Below are positions 8,712 through 17,768 of a stretch of DNA of 64,000 bases, in pieces (within the stretch, counting starts at the first letter, position 1; each line of letters starts with the position of its first letter). Source of the DNA: Fen-1135 sp963705275 (GTDB lineage Bacteria > Desulfobacterota > Syntrophia > Syntrophales > UBA2185). The stretch is taken from contig OY970063.1 in the NCBI GenBank assembly GCA_963705275.1, forward strand, positions 1,860,001 through 1,924,000, in the 5' to 3' direction. The translations under genes and the position numbers were made by a program. The notes beneath the pieces were generated by a model. The model was not told where the DNA came from. It ran no database searches and worked only from the letters and a program-made list of their open reading frames with translations.

Positions 8712-9992
8712 TTAATTATTATTCCATCTTCTAAACACAATACAGCTGTTTACATCGCCGAAACCAAAACCGGCCTTGGCGATGATATTTAATTTAGGAT
8801 AGTCCATGCACTTGTGCGGTACTTTAGCTTCAAATTCAGCAATATCTGGGTGTATATCCTCACAATTGACGGATGGATGCAGGAACCCCTTCTGTAATTG
8901 CAATACGACGGCAACGCTCTCTATCGCGCCCGCTGCGCCTAAACAGTGCCCCACCAGTGATTTTGTGGAATTGATGTAGGGAAAATTAGCCGGTCCCCGC
9001 TCGAGGGCTTGCGACCAGTTCTTCACTTCATAGGGGTCGGCAAAGGTTGCTGTCAAGTGGCCGTTAATTGCATCGATATCACCCGACGCGATACCGGCAT
9101 CGGATACGGCAGCCCTGATGCATCGTTTGACACCTTCGGGATTCGGTGCGGTTATGGAGCCGCCCATGCGATGCCCGCCGCAATTGACAGCGCCTCCGAG
9201 GACCTCGGCGTAAATCCGTGCGCCACGCTTCAGAGCCGATTCCAGGTCTTCAAGTACCAGAATCCCGGCGCCTGAACCCGGGACAAAACCGCATGCAGTG
9301 GCGCTCATAGGCCTTGACGCGGCTTCCGGATTATCATTAAATTTCTTGCAGATGACACGCATGGCCTCGAATCCGGCCCAGATATAAGGCGAGGAGCCTT
9401 CGGAACCGCCGGCTAAAATCCTCTTGGAAAGACCATTCCTTATTCTCCACATCCCTTCGATAATCGCTTCATTCCCGGTGCTGCATGCGGATGAATTTGA
9501 AGTCACCTGATTTCCGAGGGCCAAGAGGCCCGCGATACATGCACTCGTGCCGCTATTCATAACCTGTTCCACTATCCGGCTTCCCATGCGACGCACCTTC
9601 CCCTGGGAGACCATTGGCACGAGAGTGCCCGTGATTGTATCCATGCCGCCAATGCCGGAGCCGACAATCACGCCCGTATCCCAGTCCACATTATCATCGT
9701 GTATGTCGGGCATGGCGAAACCGGAGTCGGTCCAAGCGTCCACTGCAGAAACAGCGGCATAGCCGATATTTTCGTTCATGGACATCAGCGTATCTTCATT
9801 AAAATAACCCTTGCGGATATTTTCAAAGTCCCGGGGGGCGGCTCCGACCTGGCAGGTAAAATTCAATTCCTTAAGTTCAGGAAAAAACCGGATTCCGGAG
9901 CGGCCTTGACGCAGGGCCTCTTCAAAATCAACCAAACCGTGTGCATTGGGGGCTATTATCCCCATCCCCGTTATGACAACTCTTCTTTTCAA
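8712..9992 (-). CDS. Beta-ketoacyl-ACP synthase II-like (FabF family)
   Basis: A 426-residue condensing enzyme with the thiolase fold. The catalytic Cys170 lies in NSSACSTGNE. The first His lies in INGHLTAT, where housekeeping FabF enzymes usually have a Gly-Thr directly after the His, and the second in KSLVGHCLGAAGAIE. The complete Cys-His-His triad predicts decarboxylative Claisen condensation of malonyl-ACP with an acyl primer. The altered active-site loop sets it apart from primary-metabolism FabF and is found in secondary lipid clusters. It is fifth from the end of a nine-gene minus-strand operon. The product chain is unknown. Confidence 0.88.
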   Translation of the reverse strand: MKRRVVITGMGIIAPNAHGLVDFEEALRQGRSGIRFFPELKELNFTCQVGAAPRDFENIRKGYFNEDTLMSMNENIGYAAVSAVDAWTDSGFAMPDIHDDNVDWDTGVIVGSGIGGMDTITGTLVPMVSQGKVRRMGSRIVEQVMNSGTSACIAGLLALGNQVTSNSSACSTGNEAIIEGMWRIRNGLSKRILAGGSEGSSPYIWAGFEAMRVICKKFNDNPEAASRPMSATACGFVPGSGAGILVLEDLESALKRGARIYAEVLGGAVNCGGHRMGGSITAPNPEGVKRCIRAAVSDAGIASGDIDAINGHLTATFADPYEVKNWSQALERGPANFPYINSTKSLVGHCLGAAGAIESVAVVLQLQKGFLHPSVNCEDIHPDIAEFEAKVPHKCMDYPKLNIIAKAGFGFGDVNSCIVFRRWNNN

Positions 9993-10017
9993 CTAAAGTA
10001 AACCTCCATCGAAAACT

Positions 10018-10509
10018 TTAAGCGCTCTGGGAAGGTACTCCCCTCCCGGCGAGGACGCCGAAACTCACGGTCTCGCCATTTTCCCTTTCCATGGAAACCT
10101 TCATCTTCAGGTTTCCCATGCGAAAATAGACTTTGTAACCCTTTACGATTACCCTCTCGCCGGGATGCACGACTCCCGTAAACTCCACCCCTTCGGCAAG
10201 TGTAAAAAGTGTAGTCAACTTTTTTGCCTCATCAAGTGCTCTCTGCATCTGCCTCGTGAGAAGATAAAGGCCGAAAGCAACGACCCCCGTCTGTGCCATT
10301 GTTTCAATGAGAATGACACCCGGGGTGATCGGTTGGCCGGGGAAATGCCCCTTATAAAAATACTCATCCTCACGAAAACGGTATGTGCCCACAATATGCT
10401 CATCATCCAGCTCCAGGATATCGTCGATAAAGCGAAAAGGATGCTGCTGGGGGACACTGTTTAGAATCCGTGTCATGGTCTCCCGGTCAGCCGCCATAAA
10501 GCCCTCCAT
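10018..10509 (-). CDS. FabZ-like 3-hydroxyacyl-ACP dehydratase
   Basis: A 163-residue hot-dog protein with the FabZ signature YKGHFPGQPITPGVILIE, containing the catalytic His55 and Glu69. It would dehydrate 3-hydroxyacyl-ACP to trans-2-enoyl-ACP. Its start overlaps the end of the fabG-like gene, and an internal ATG at 10497 is an equally plausible start. The operon therefore holds two dehydratase types, this one and a FabA-like enzyme, which is more than simple saturated elongation needs. Confidence 0.87.
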   Translation of the reverse strand: MEGFMAADRETMTRILNSVPQQHPFRFIDDILELDDEHIVGTYRFREDEYFYKGHFPGQPITPGVILIETMAQTGVVAFGLYLLTRQMQRALDEAKKLTTLFTLAEGVEFTGVVHPGERVIVKGYKVYFRMGNLKMKVSMERENGETVSFGVLAGRGVPSQSA

Positions 10510-11215
10510 TCACATGGATGACGCTACCCGATATATAGGAGCCTTTTGTTGCGAGAAAGGCCACGACCTCAGCCACTTCACCGGGACGTCCTATGCGGCC
10601 CAGTGAAATATTGTCGAGGATTCTCTTTTGCACCTCTTCGGGGAGATTCTGTGTCATCTCCGTCTCGATGAATCCCGGAGCAACGGAATTGACGAGGATA
10701 TTCCGCCCTGCCAATTCCTGCGACAGGGATTTTGTAAAAGCATCGAGGGCCGCCTTTTCCATGGTATAGGGGATCTGCCCCGCATTGCCGGTATGTCCCA
10801 CGACACTGGATATATTGATGATGCGGCCTCCCCTCTGCCGAAGCATGAAGAGACGTATGATCCGTTTGGTCAGGTACCATGCTCCGCGCATCAACGCCCG
10901 CTGGGCATCGAATTGCTCGATCTTCATGCTGACGATATCGGCATTCACGGACAGTCCCGCATTATTGACAAGGACATCCACGCGGCCCGCTTTTTCTTTA
11001 ATCTTGTTGACCAGGGCTTCCACCTGATCGATATCTGCCAGATCGGCCTGCAGCAGAAAGCCGTTACCTATCTCAGAGAGCAAAGCTTTTGCCTGTTCCT
11101 CACTGCTCCGGTAATGAATGCCCACCTGAAATCCTTCCCTGGACAGCGCCCGGCAGCATTCCGCGCCTATTCCTTTTCCGCCGCCCGTTACGATGGCAAC
11201 ATGGTTCTCGCTCAT
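10487..11215 (-). CDS. 3-oxoacyl-ACP reductase (FabG-like SDR)
   Basis: A 242-residue short-chain dehydrogenase. The cofactor-binding TGGGKGIG motif is at 10-17, NNAG at 84-87, and the catalytic Ser136/Ser137 lie with Tyr150 and Lys154 in YTMEK. NADPH-dependent reduction of 3-oxoacyl-ACP is the expected reaction. The stop of the upstream FabA-like gene and this start overlap, and this gene overlaps the FabZ-like gene in turn. The arrangement supports one multi-enzyme chain-building pathway. Confidence 0.88.
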   Translation of the reverse strand: MSENHVAIVTGGGKGIGAECCRALSREGFQVGIHYRSSEEQAKALLSEIGNGFLLQADLADIDQVEALVNKIKEKAGRVDVLVNNAGLSVNADIVSMKIEQFDAQRALMRGAWYLTKRIIRLFMLRQRGGRIINISSVVGHTGNAGQIPYTMEKAALDAFTKSLSQELAGRNILVNSVAPGFIETEMTQNLPEEVQKRILDNISLGRIGRPGEVAEVVAFLATKGSYISGSVIHVNGGLYGG

Positions 11216-11808
11216 TAGCCGCTCCTCATGATGCCGCCGATCGAGTTCGCGGATCGCTTAGGATAGTCGGGATAAACAATCCCCTTAAAAACGCCGGTGC
11301 GGGCATCTTTGATGTGGGCAATCAATTCATTGTCAACGAAAACCTTGCCGTCTCCGATTGCAATGCTTGCGCCCGAGTCCTTCAACTGGGCGAAGCGTCT
11401 AACTTCAATATCGTAGCGGACACATTTGTTGTAAGGGCGGATCTGACCGCTGAAGGTAATCTCGCCGCAGCCCAGGGCCCTGCCGGCGCCTAAGGCGCCG
11501 CGCCAGACACAGTAAAAGCCCAGAAGCTGCCAGACTGCATCTACACAGAGGCAACCCGGCTGAACCGGGTCCCCCGGCATATGGCACTGAAAATACCAGG
11601 CATCCAGTTTGATATCCTGCTCGGCTACGATCGAACCTTGTCTACCGGCAGAAGTAAATGAGAGCACCCGATCTATCATGAGAAAGGGAGGCGCCGGCAA
11701 CCGGGCTTCAAAATCTACAGGCGGATCATCCACCAGGGTTCCGTAGGAAAAAGCGATGAGTTCCGGGAGCCCGAAGTTCTGGCATTCTCTGAATTCCGCA
11801 TACTTCAT
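11215..11808 (-). CDS. FabA-like beta-hydroxyacyl-ACP dehydratase/isomerase
   Basis: A 197-residue hot-dog protein with the FabA signature WYFQCHMPGDPVQPGC (catalytic His76) and CVDAVWQLLGFY (Asp90), then RALGCGEITFSGQI. FabA dehydrates 3-hydroxydecanoyl-ACP and isomerises trans-2 to cis-3, which is how anaerobes introduce a cis double bond. Here it lies inside a dedicated cluster with KAS III, KAS II and an acyl-CoA dehydrogenase rather than beside fabB. It may therefore place double bonds in a special lipid. The N-terminal 35 residues extend beyond the minimal domain. Confidence 0.87.
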   Translation of the reverse strand: MKYAEFRECQNFGLPELIAFSYGTLVDDPPVDFEARLPAPPFLMIDRVLSFTSAGRQGSIVAEQDIKLDAWYFQCHMPGDPVQPGCLCVDAVWQLLGFYCVWRGALGAGRALGCGEITFSGQIRPYNKCVRYDIEVRRFAQLKDSGASIAIGDGKVFVDNELIAHIKDARTGVFKGIVYPDYPKRSANSIGGIMRSG

Positions 11809-11810
11809 GA

Positions 11811-12803
11811 TTATCCCTCTACCTGTAAGATCATATGAGCCCAGGACAATCCCGCTCCGACAATGGCAATGGCCACATGATCGCCCGGGCGAAGATCATT
11901 CCAGCGCTGGCTCAAGACGGAAGGCGCACCGGAGCAGCCGGTGTTGCCAAAAAATTCCACATTGTGCCAGTGATTATTTTCAGAAATTTGAGAACGCTCG
12001 CAGACTGTTTGCAGCATGCCCATGTTGGCCTGATGACCGATAAAGATAAAGCGATTGCCATTCAGGGAGTAGGACTTTTGCAGCATGCGAATAGACTCTG
12101 TTGTCTTTCGAATGGCAAAGCCCTGCACGGCGTTCCCGTCCTGCTGGAAGTAACCCATGCGGGGTATCCTCACTTTGTCCCAGCATGATGGTTTCGTTTC
12201 ATAGGCGCATGCCGTGAAGAATTTGCGCGATGGCACCGTGGCAGATACAATGGCCGCGGAACTGCCGTCACCGAAAAGTACCGCAGATTTTCGATCGGCG
12301 TAGTCCACCGAGCGCGTGAGATTTTCCGGATTGACCAGGAGGACAAAAGGCGGCAGCGCCTCGGGCCTCATGAGACTGACAAAATGCACCTGCGTACCAA
12401 AACTGGTGCAGGCGGAATTGACATCGAAACATGGCACATCGATTCCCAGTTCTGCAGCTATGGTCGAGGCTTCCGCAGGTGATGCATTATCCGCGGCGGA
12501 ACTGCCGGAAATGACAAGCCCGATGTCTTCCTTCTTGAGTCCGGCACGCTCAATGGCCATCCGCGCGGCAGAAGAGCCCGTTTGCGCGTTATTGTAGAGA
12601 CCTGCCGCGAAAGCTTCTCTCGGATCCCTATTTTTCGTATCCTTTATATAGTCCAAAGGGAGCACAGTATGGCGTGTACGAATGCCGACCCTCTCCATGA
12701 TCCATGTCTCATTTGTCCCGATATCCATCGCTTCCAGAAATCTGTTGGTGATAATATTTTCCGGGTGGAAGTGGCCCATACCGTGAAGATAAAGTGCACT
12801 CAT
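11811..12803 (-). CDS. 3-oxoacyl-ACP synthase III-like (FabH family)
   Basis: A 330-residue thiolase-fold protein with the KAS III triad: Cys132 in NSACTSFG, His in IGHQANMGML, and Asn in FFGNTGCSGAPS. KAS III enzymes begin chains by condensing an acyl-CoA with malonyl-ACP. The sequence DVNSAC and the C-terminal GAGLSWAHM segment fit the family. It is the second gene of the operon, overlaps the acyl-CoA dehydrogenase stop by four bases, and probably selects the starter unit. The starter cannot be deduced. Confidence 0.87.
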   Translation of the reverse strand: MSALYLHGMGHFHPENIITNRFLEAMDIGTNETWIMERVGIRTRHTVLPLDYIKDTKNRDPREAFAAGLYNNAQTGSSAARMAIERAGLKKEDIGLVISGSSAADNASPAEASTIAAELGIDVPCFDVNSACTSFGTQVHFVSLMRPEALPPFVLLVNPENLTRSVDYADRKSAVLFGDGSSAAIVSATVPSRKFFTACAYETKPSCWDKVRIPRMGYFQQDGNAVQGFAIRKTTESIRMLQKSYSLNGNRFIFIGHQANMGMLQTVCERSQISENNHWHNVEFFGNTGCSGAPSVLSQRWNDLRPGDHVAIAIVGAGLSWAHMILQVEG

Positions 12804-13999
12804 ACGAGCTCCCTTCCGACAATCATGTTCTGTACCTCGCGCACACCTTCGTAAATGTCGATGATGTGTGCATCCCTTGCCAGCTTCGAAATCTCATATT
12901 CCGACATAAAACCATATCCGCCGTGAAGATGAAGGCCTTCGTTAGCGCAGAATAAGGCCGCCTCCGCGGCAACATTCTTCGCGAGGGAAGCGTACATGCC
13001 CCTGTCGGCCGATTTCTCCTGAACCTTGAAGGCCGCTTTCATCAGCGCCATGTCCGCAAGTTCCACCTTCTTCCACATTTGCACCAATGTTTCTCTTGCA
13101 ACCGGCAAATCACAAATCCTTTGCCCGAATTGCTTGCGTTCTCTTGTGTATTCCAAAGTAACGTCCAATGCCCGTTTGGCGAGACCCACGCCAATCGCCG
13201 CTACCATCGGGCGCGCGTAATCAAGCACATCGATGACATACTTGAAGCCCTGCCTCCGATCGCCGATGATCTGATTGTCGTTGATGACAACGTCCTCAAA
13301 GGTAACAGAGGCCGTGTTCGATAAACGCTGTCCCAGTTTGTCTTCCGGCTTGCCGATGATGACTTTTCCTCCTGTGGGCAGAGTTATCTCTTTGCCCACG
13401 GCAAGATGCGGATCTGAATTCGAGGGAAGCACCGGCACGGCGGGAACTATCAAGCAGGCCATGAAGTTGCTCGTCGGTTTCCCGACTTTACAAAAAACGG
13501 TAAACTGTGAGGCATAGGAAGCGTTGGTTATGAAGCACTTGCTGCCATTGAGGACGTACGTCCCATCCGCGCTCTTTTTGATGTACGTCGTCATGGCAGA
13601 GTTGTCGGAACCGGCGCCTGGTTCCGTCAGGCAGAAAGAAGCCATTATCGGATTCTCGACAAAGGGGCCTAAGAAAAGAGTCTTCTGTTCGTCCGTACCA
13701 TGTTGGGCAATAACTGTGTTTGCCAGGTCATTGCACATGGCCGAGGTTGAAATACCCGTATCCCCATAGGATAGTTCCTTGATGATCAAGGCTGTGGAAA
13801 CGGGATCAACCTCAAATCCCTTCACCGATTCAGGTATGCTCAAATTCATAATTCCGAGGTTCCAGGCCTTCTGGATAATTTGCCATGGGAAAGTGTGATT
13901 CTTCTCTAATTCCATAACCTCTGGTATGATTCCATACCTGACAAATTTTTTGACTGTATCCACATACATCTGCTGGGTACTAGTGAGATTGAAATCCAT
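12800..13999 (-). CDS. Acyl-CoA dehydrogenase family flavoprotein
   Basis: 399 residues from an ATG at 13999, chosen over an upstream start at 14044 because GAAGGA precedes it by about eight bases and the conserved region begins here. FAD-binding segments ASFCLTEPGAGSDNSAMTT and ITNASYASQFTVF are clear. The catalytic Glu lies in IYEGVREVQ near the C-terminus. The usual reaction is alpha,beta-dehydrogenation of an acyl thioester. As the first gene of a synthesis operon it may desaturate the carrier-bound chain, or run in the reductive direction as an enoyl reductase, since no FabI/FabK gene is present. The substrate is inferred from context only. Confidence 0.85.
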   Translation of the reverse strand: MDFNLTSTQQMYVDTVKKFVRYGIIPEVMELEKNHTFPWQIIQKAWNLGIMNLSIPESVKGFEVDPVSTALIIKELSYGDTGISTSAMCNDLANTVIAQHGTDEQKTLFLGPFVENPIMASFCLTEPGAGSDNSAMTTYIKKSADGTYVLNGSKCFITNASYASQFTVFCKVGKPTSNFMACLIVPAVPVLPSNSDPHLAVGKEITLPTGGKVIIGKPEDKLGQRLSNTASVTFEDVVINDNQIIGDRRQGFKYVIDVLDYARPMVAAIGVGLAKRALDVTLEYTRERKQFGQRICDLPVARETLVQMWKKVELADMALMKAAFKVQEKSADRGMYASLAKNVAAEAALFCANEGLHLHGGYGFMSEYEISKLARDAHIIDIYEGVREVQNMIVGRELV

Positions 14000-14293
14000 T
14001 TCTGAAATCCTTCGTGCAAATTTTTGCCACAAACTTCTAAGCACACAGCATTATCTGTGCCACCATTGAAATCGACACCTGCCTATTTGCCATAAGTTAT
14101 TATAAGTATTTAGTAATTTGCGACTCAATTGACGTTTCCGATAGGCCTTTAGGAGGGAATATTTCGGGCTTATAGCGCGTAGTTCTCTTTGCACTGCGAA
14201 TAAGGCTACGCATCATATGATAGCGCAAGAAAAGGGACCATTTTTGCTGATCAGGCTGCTTGTGAGAGGCATTCAAAGAGTGAAAGATTTATC

Positions 14294-14323
14294 TTGACAA
14301 GGTAAAAATATATGGAGTATCTT
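14294..14323 (+). promoter_or_regulatory. Putative sigma-70 promoter of the lipoprotein gene
   Basis: In the 390-base gap between the divergent acyl-CoA dehydrogenase (start 13999) and lipoprotein (start 14390) genes I see TTGACA at 14294-14299 and TATCTT at 14318-14323, spaced 18 bases. A strong AAAGGAGG ribosome-binding site follows before the ATG at 14390. The rest of the gap shows no open frame and no clear promoter for the lipid operon. Confidence 0.45.
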
Positions 14324-14389
14324 CCCTGCATCAAGGAACGGGTTGATTTACCAACGTCAGAAACTTTTTCACAAAGGAGGTAAAAATCG

Positions 14390-14605
14390 ATGAGGAAACT
14401 GTTTGCAATCATTTTATCAATTCTTTTCGTTGTGGCGGTAACGTTTACATTAGTAGGTTGCCCATCAGCGCCAGAAAAGAAACCGCCTGAGCCTGCCAAG
14501 AAAGAAGCGGCGGCCCCGGCACCAGCTCCTGCGCCAGCACCAGCACCAGGAGCGCCAGCGGCACCACCAGCGCCACCGGCACCAGCGGCACCTGCACATA
14601 AATAA
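14390..14605 (+). CDS. Small Pro/Ala-rich lipoprotein
   Basis: 71 residues. A Lys-Arg start and a hydrophobic stretch lead to a lipobox-like LVGC near residue 24, so export and lipidation at that Cys are predicted. The mature part is short and made almost only of Pro, Ala, Glu and Lys, with runs of alternating Ala-Pro. Such segments are extended and are used as spacers through the cell wall. An AAAGGAGG ribosome-binding site and a strong terminator bracket the gene, so it is probably a single, highly expressed transcript. No function can be assigned. Confidence 0.75.
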   Translation: MRKLFAIILSILFVVAVTFTLVGCPSAPEKKPPEPAKKEAAAPAPAPAPAPAPGAPAAPPAPPAPAAPAHK

Positions 14606-14633
14606 CATTAGTAATGTCTTGAAAGAAAAAGGC

Positions 14634-14672
14634 GGCCGGGCATGTTATAAGCATGCTCGGCCTGTTTTTTTT
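14634..14672 (+). terminator. Rho-independent terminator after the lipoprotein gene
   Basis: An inverted repeat of GGCCG-GCATG with CATGC-CGGCC (one central mismatch or wobble, seven-base loop) is followed by a run of eight T. It ends the lipoprotein transcript about 30 bases after the stop codon. Confidence 0.85.
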
Positions 14673-14774
14673 GCCCCCCGGGGTCTTAGGCCTTTCTTTT
14701 TTTGTCTCTCTTGACATCCTCGTTTTTTATCTATATCTTCAATTACATACCATTATTTAAGAAGACGATCCCAT

Positions 14775-16298
14775 ATGGAAACCTTCACATTAGCAACGGT
14801 CAGTCTGATAATCTCTCTTGCCCTTATAATAAACAAAAAAAAAGTTCCTACCCACCTGTCCTTTGCTTCCGTTTGTCTTGCTATTTTTTTCCATAAGAGC
14901 GGCGCCTTCTTCTATGAAATCTTCACCGGGCATATGTGGAAAATTATAGAATACGCGGGATTGATAGCCATTCCTCCCTGTTCGGTAAGATTCATCCGCT
15001 CCCTCCTTCGTGAACAGAGCTTTTTGACAAAGAGAGATGTTATATCAGCCACAATCTTCAGTTTTATCCTTGCCATGACCGTCTTCTCGCCGCTTTACGA
15101 CTGGCCATACCTGAAAACTTTCCTCTTGATATATGCCGGCGCTGTACTTTCTGTCTGTTATATCGCCCTTATCACTTATATTAGAAATAGGCCTGTGGGT
15201 GTTGAAAGGACCCGGATGGTATATCTGGCTGTTGCCTGCGGGGCAACCGCAGTCCTCAGCGCGTTTGATGTATTCTATTATTATGGATACTCCTTTCCAC
15301 CGGTCTCCAACCTCTTTATAGCCATCCTGCTTTACTTTGTCCTGATTCTTGTTACGCACCCCCGTCTGCCGGAGTTGCATGAACTCATGGGCAGAGCCGT
15401 CGTGCTTTCTATCATTACGCTTTTTGCGACCATTACATTTACCCTCATTGTTGGATTGTTCGGAAAGGGGGAAACGCCTCCCTTCACCCATATATTGTTG
15501 GCGTCCCTAATAATTGTTATAGCTATCGAACCTTTCAAGCTCGTCCTTAAAATGATGTTCAGTCGCATTTACCCGGAAGGCAAGGATGTATTCACATCAC
15601 TTTATGCATTCGATGAAATATTGGAGAAAGAGAAGTCTCTCCTCCTCGAGGAAATGGCGCCGGTCTTGGCTCATGAAATACGGAATCCTCTGGGTTCCAT
15701 CAAAGGCGCTGCCCAGTACCTTAGATCGGAATCGAGCTCCGGTGATCATCAGAAGCTACTGGACGTTATAATAGAAGAAGTAGACCGGTTGAACAGCGTT
15801 GTATCTCAGTTTCTCAATTATGCCAAACCGTACACCCTTAACTTGAAGATGCAGGATGTCAATCAGGTTATTGAGAAGGCCATATCAGTCATCAAGGCGA
15901 GCCCGCGTTCAGATAATGTCGTCATTGAAAAAGAGTTGCGTCCTGATTTACCTCTCATGGAGGTTGACGCGGAACAGCTGGTTCAGGTAATTCTGAATGT
16001 GGCGTTTAACGCCATAGAGGCAATGGAGGACGGCGGGACCCTGATTTTCAGAACGTCCAAGATCAGCAGCGGTGACGGCGAGGCGATAGGCATTTCTATA
16101 AGGGATACGGGAAAAGGAATCAAAAAAGAGGAGATGAAAAATATTTTCAAGCCATTTTTCACAACCAAAGAACGAGGAGTCGGTCTTGGCCTTGCCATCA
16201 GCCAGAAGATCATCAAGAATCATGGCGGTCATATCAAGGTTAAATCTATTCCTCTCCAGGGGAGCATATTTTATATCAGGCTGGGTGTCACGCCTTGA
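14775..16298 (+). CDS. Membrane-bound sensor histidine kinase (NtrB/AtoS-like)
   Basis: 507 residues. The N-terminal half (about 1-260) has roughly eight hydrophobic segments, so it is a multi-spanning membrane sensor without a clear periplasmic domain. The phosphoacceptor His300 lies in LAHEIRNPLGSIKG. The N box (NVAFNAIEAM), G1 box (DTGKGI) and G2 box (GVGLGLAISQKI) of the HATPase domain are intact. The gene is followed 42 bases later by a sigma-54-dependent response regulator, which is almost certainly its partner. The signal is unknown. The unusual multi-span sensor suggests sensing of a membrane property or lipophilic ligand. Confidence 0.9.
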   Translation: METFTLATVSLIISLALIINKKKVPTHLSFASVCLAIFFHKSGAFFYEIFTGHMWKIIEYAGLIAIPPCSVRFIRSLLREQSFLTKRDVISATIFSFILAMTVFSPLYDWPYLKTFLLIYAGAVLSVCYIALITYIRNRPVGVERTRMVYLAVACGATAVLSAFDVFYYYGYSFPPVSNLFIAILLYFVLILVTHPRLPELHELMGRAVVLSIITLFATITFTLIVGLFGKGETPPFTHILLASLIIVIAIEPFKLVLKMMFSRIYPEGKDVFTSLYAFDEILEKEKSLLLEEMAPVLAHEIRNPLGSIKGAAQYLRSESSSGDHQKLLDVIIEEVDRLNSVVSQFLNYAKPYTLNLKMQDVNQVIEKAISVIKASPRSDNVVIEKELRPDLPLMEVDAEQLVQVILNVAFNAIEAMEDGGTLIFRTSKISSGDGEAIGISIRDTGKGIKKEEMKNIFKPFFTTKERGVGLGLAISQKIIKNHGGHIKVKSIPLQGSIFYIRLGVTP

Positions 16299-16340
16299 GA
16301 ACGGCGGGATAAAGACGGTCGAGAAATTTCAGGTATACTT

Positions 16341-17711
16341 ATGACAGAGAAGATATTGGTCGTTGATGATGAGCTCAATATGCGGCTGGTCTTAAAGGCC
16401 CTGCTGAATAAGGAAGGCTATGACGTGGCCACGGCATCGGATGGAGTTGAGGCATTGAAGGTCCTCAAGGGCGGGGGCGTGGAAGTCGTCGTGACCGATC
16501 TGAAGATGCCGAAGCTCGATGGCGTGGGTCTTTTGGAGCGGGTTATTCGCGATTATCCATCAACGCCTGTTATTATGATCACTGCTCACGGAACTATTGC
16601 CACGGCAGTGGATGCTCTGAAAAAGGGCGCCTTCGATTATATCACCAAACCTTTTGAACGGGATGAATTGAAAAATATAATCCATAAGGCCATCAGGACA
16701 CGAAGGCTCAACGAGGAAGAGCTCCTTGTCAGCCCCGATGATATAGATCGGCAAGGGATAATCGGTTCCAGTGAACCCATGTCGAAAATATATGACACAA
16801 TCAAGATAGTAGCGCCGACGCCGACGACCGTCCTCATATCGGGAGAAACGGGCACCGGCAAAGATCTCATAGCGCACGCGATTCACAGAAACAGCCCGCG
16901 CAGAGATAATCCCTTCGTCAAGATTAACTGCGCTGCCATTGCAGAAAATCTCATAGAAAGTGAATTGTTCGGTTATGAAAAGGGGGCATTCACGGGAGCA
17001 GTGTCCACGAAGCCCGGAAGGTTTGAACTGGCTGACAAGGGCACCCTCTTTCTCGACGAAGTGGGAGAAATTCCCAGAGATATGCAGGTGAAACTTCTCA
17101 GGGTTATCCAGGATCATGAATTCGAGCGGGTCGGCGGGCTGCGCACGATCAAGGTGGATGTGAGATTAATCGCGGCGACGAACAGGAATCTCCTCCAGGA
17201 CGTGAAAGATGGCAGGTTCAGAGAAGATCTTTACTACAGGCTCAATGTCTTTCCCACTCACCTCCCGCCCCTGCGGGAAAGAAGAGATGACATTCTCCCC
17301 CTTACTGATTACTTTATCGAGAAATTTAACAGCAAGCTCGACAGAGAGGTCAAGCACATCGATTCGCGAGTGAAAGACATTCTTGTCAGGTATGATTGGC
17401 CGGGGAATATCAGAGAACTGGAAAATCTCATAGAGCGTATTGTCCTGATGGCTGGTGGAGACACGATAACCTTCGAGGATATTCCACCGGAATGGAAATC
17501 AGCCGCTGAGGCAATCTCCGTCTCCCAGCAGGAAGGTCAGAAGAAACCCTTCAAAGATTTCGTGAAGAGCCACATGGAAGAGGTGGAAAAGCAGTCCATA
17601 ATACAATGCCTGGAAGAGGTGGGCGGTAATGTTACGAAAGCGGCTCAGCGGCTCGGTCTCAGCAGAAAGGGTCTGCAATTGAAGATGATAAAATATAATC
17701 TCCGCAAGTGA
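16341..17711 (+). CDS. Sigma-54-dependent response regulator (NtrC family)
   Basis: 456 residues in the classical three-domain order. The receiver domain covers 1-120, with phosphoacceptor Asp53 in VVTDLKMP and Lys in TKPF. The AAA+ domain covers about 140-375, with Walker A GETGTGKD, the sigma-54 contact loop GAFTGA near 215-220, and GTLFLDEVGEI. A Fis-type helix-turn-helix sits at the C-terminus (GGNVTKAAQRLGLSRKGLQ). Activated by the adjacent histidine kinase, it would drive open-complex formation at -24/-12 promoters. I did not find a convincing target promoter within the window. Confidence 0.93.
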   Translation: MTEKILVVDDELNMRLVLKALLNKEGYDVATASDGVEALKVLKGGGVEVVVTDLKMPKLDGVGLLERVIRDYPSTPVIMITAHGTIATAVDALKKGAFDYITKPFERDELKNIIHKAIRTRRLNEEELLVSPDDIDRQGIIGSSEPMSKIYDTIKIVAPTPTTVLISGETGTGKDLIAHAIHRNSPRRDNPFVKINCAAIAENLIESELFGYEKGAFTGAVSTKPGRFELADKGTLFLDEVGEIPRDMQVKLLRVIQDHEFERVGGLRTIKVDVRLIAATNRNLLQDVKDGRFREDLYYRLNVFPTHLPPLRERRDDILPLTDYFIEKFNSKLDREVKHIDSRVKDILVRYDWPGNIRELENLIERIVLMAGGDTITFEDIPPEWKSAAEAISVSQQEGQKKPFKDFVKSHMEEVEKQSIIQCLEEVGGNVTKAAQRLGLSRKGLQLKMIKYNLRK

Positions 17712-17768
17712 GGAGGAGCGAACACCAGGCGGCGGGACCTATTGCTCGAAACTGTTGCAGGGGGAGAT

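Noticed and set aside
14521..14592. Repeat-like CCAGCACCAGC tract as a possible CRISPR or VNTR
   Set aside because: It is the Ala-Pro coding part of the lipoprotein gene, with no spacers of constant length.
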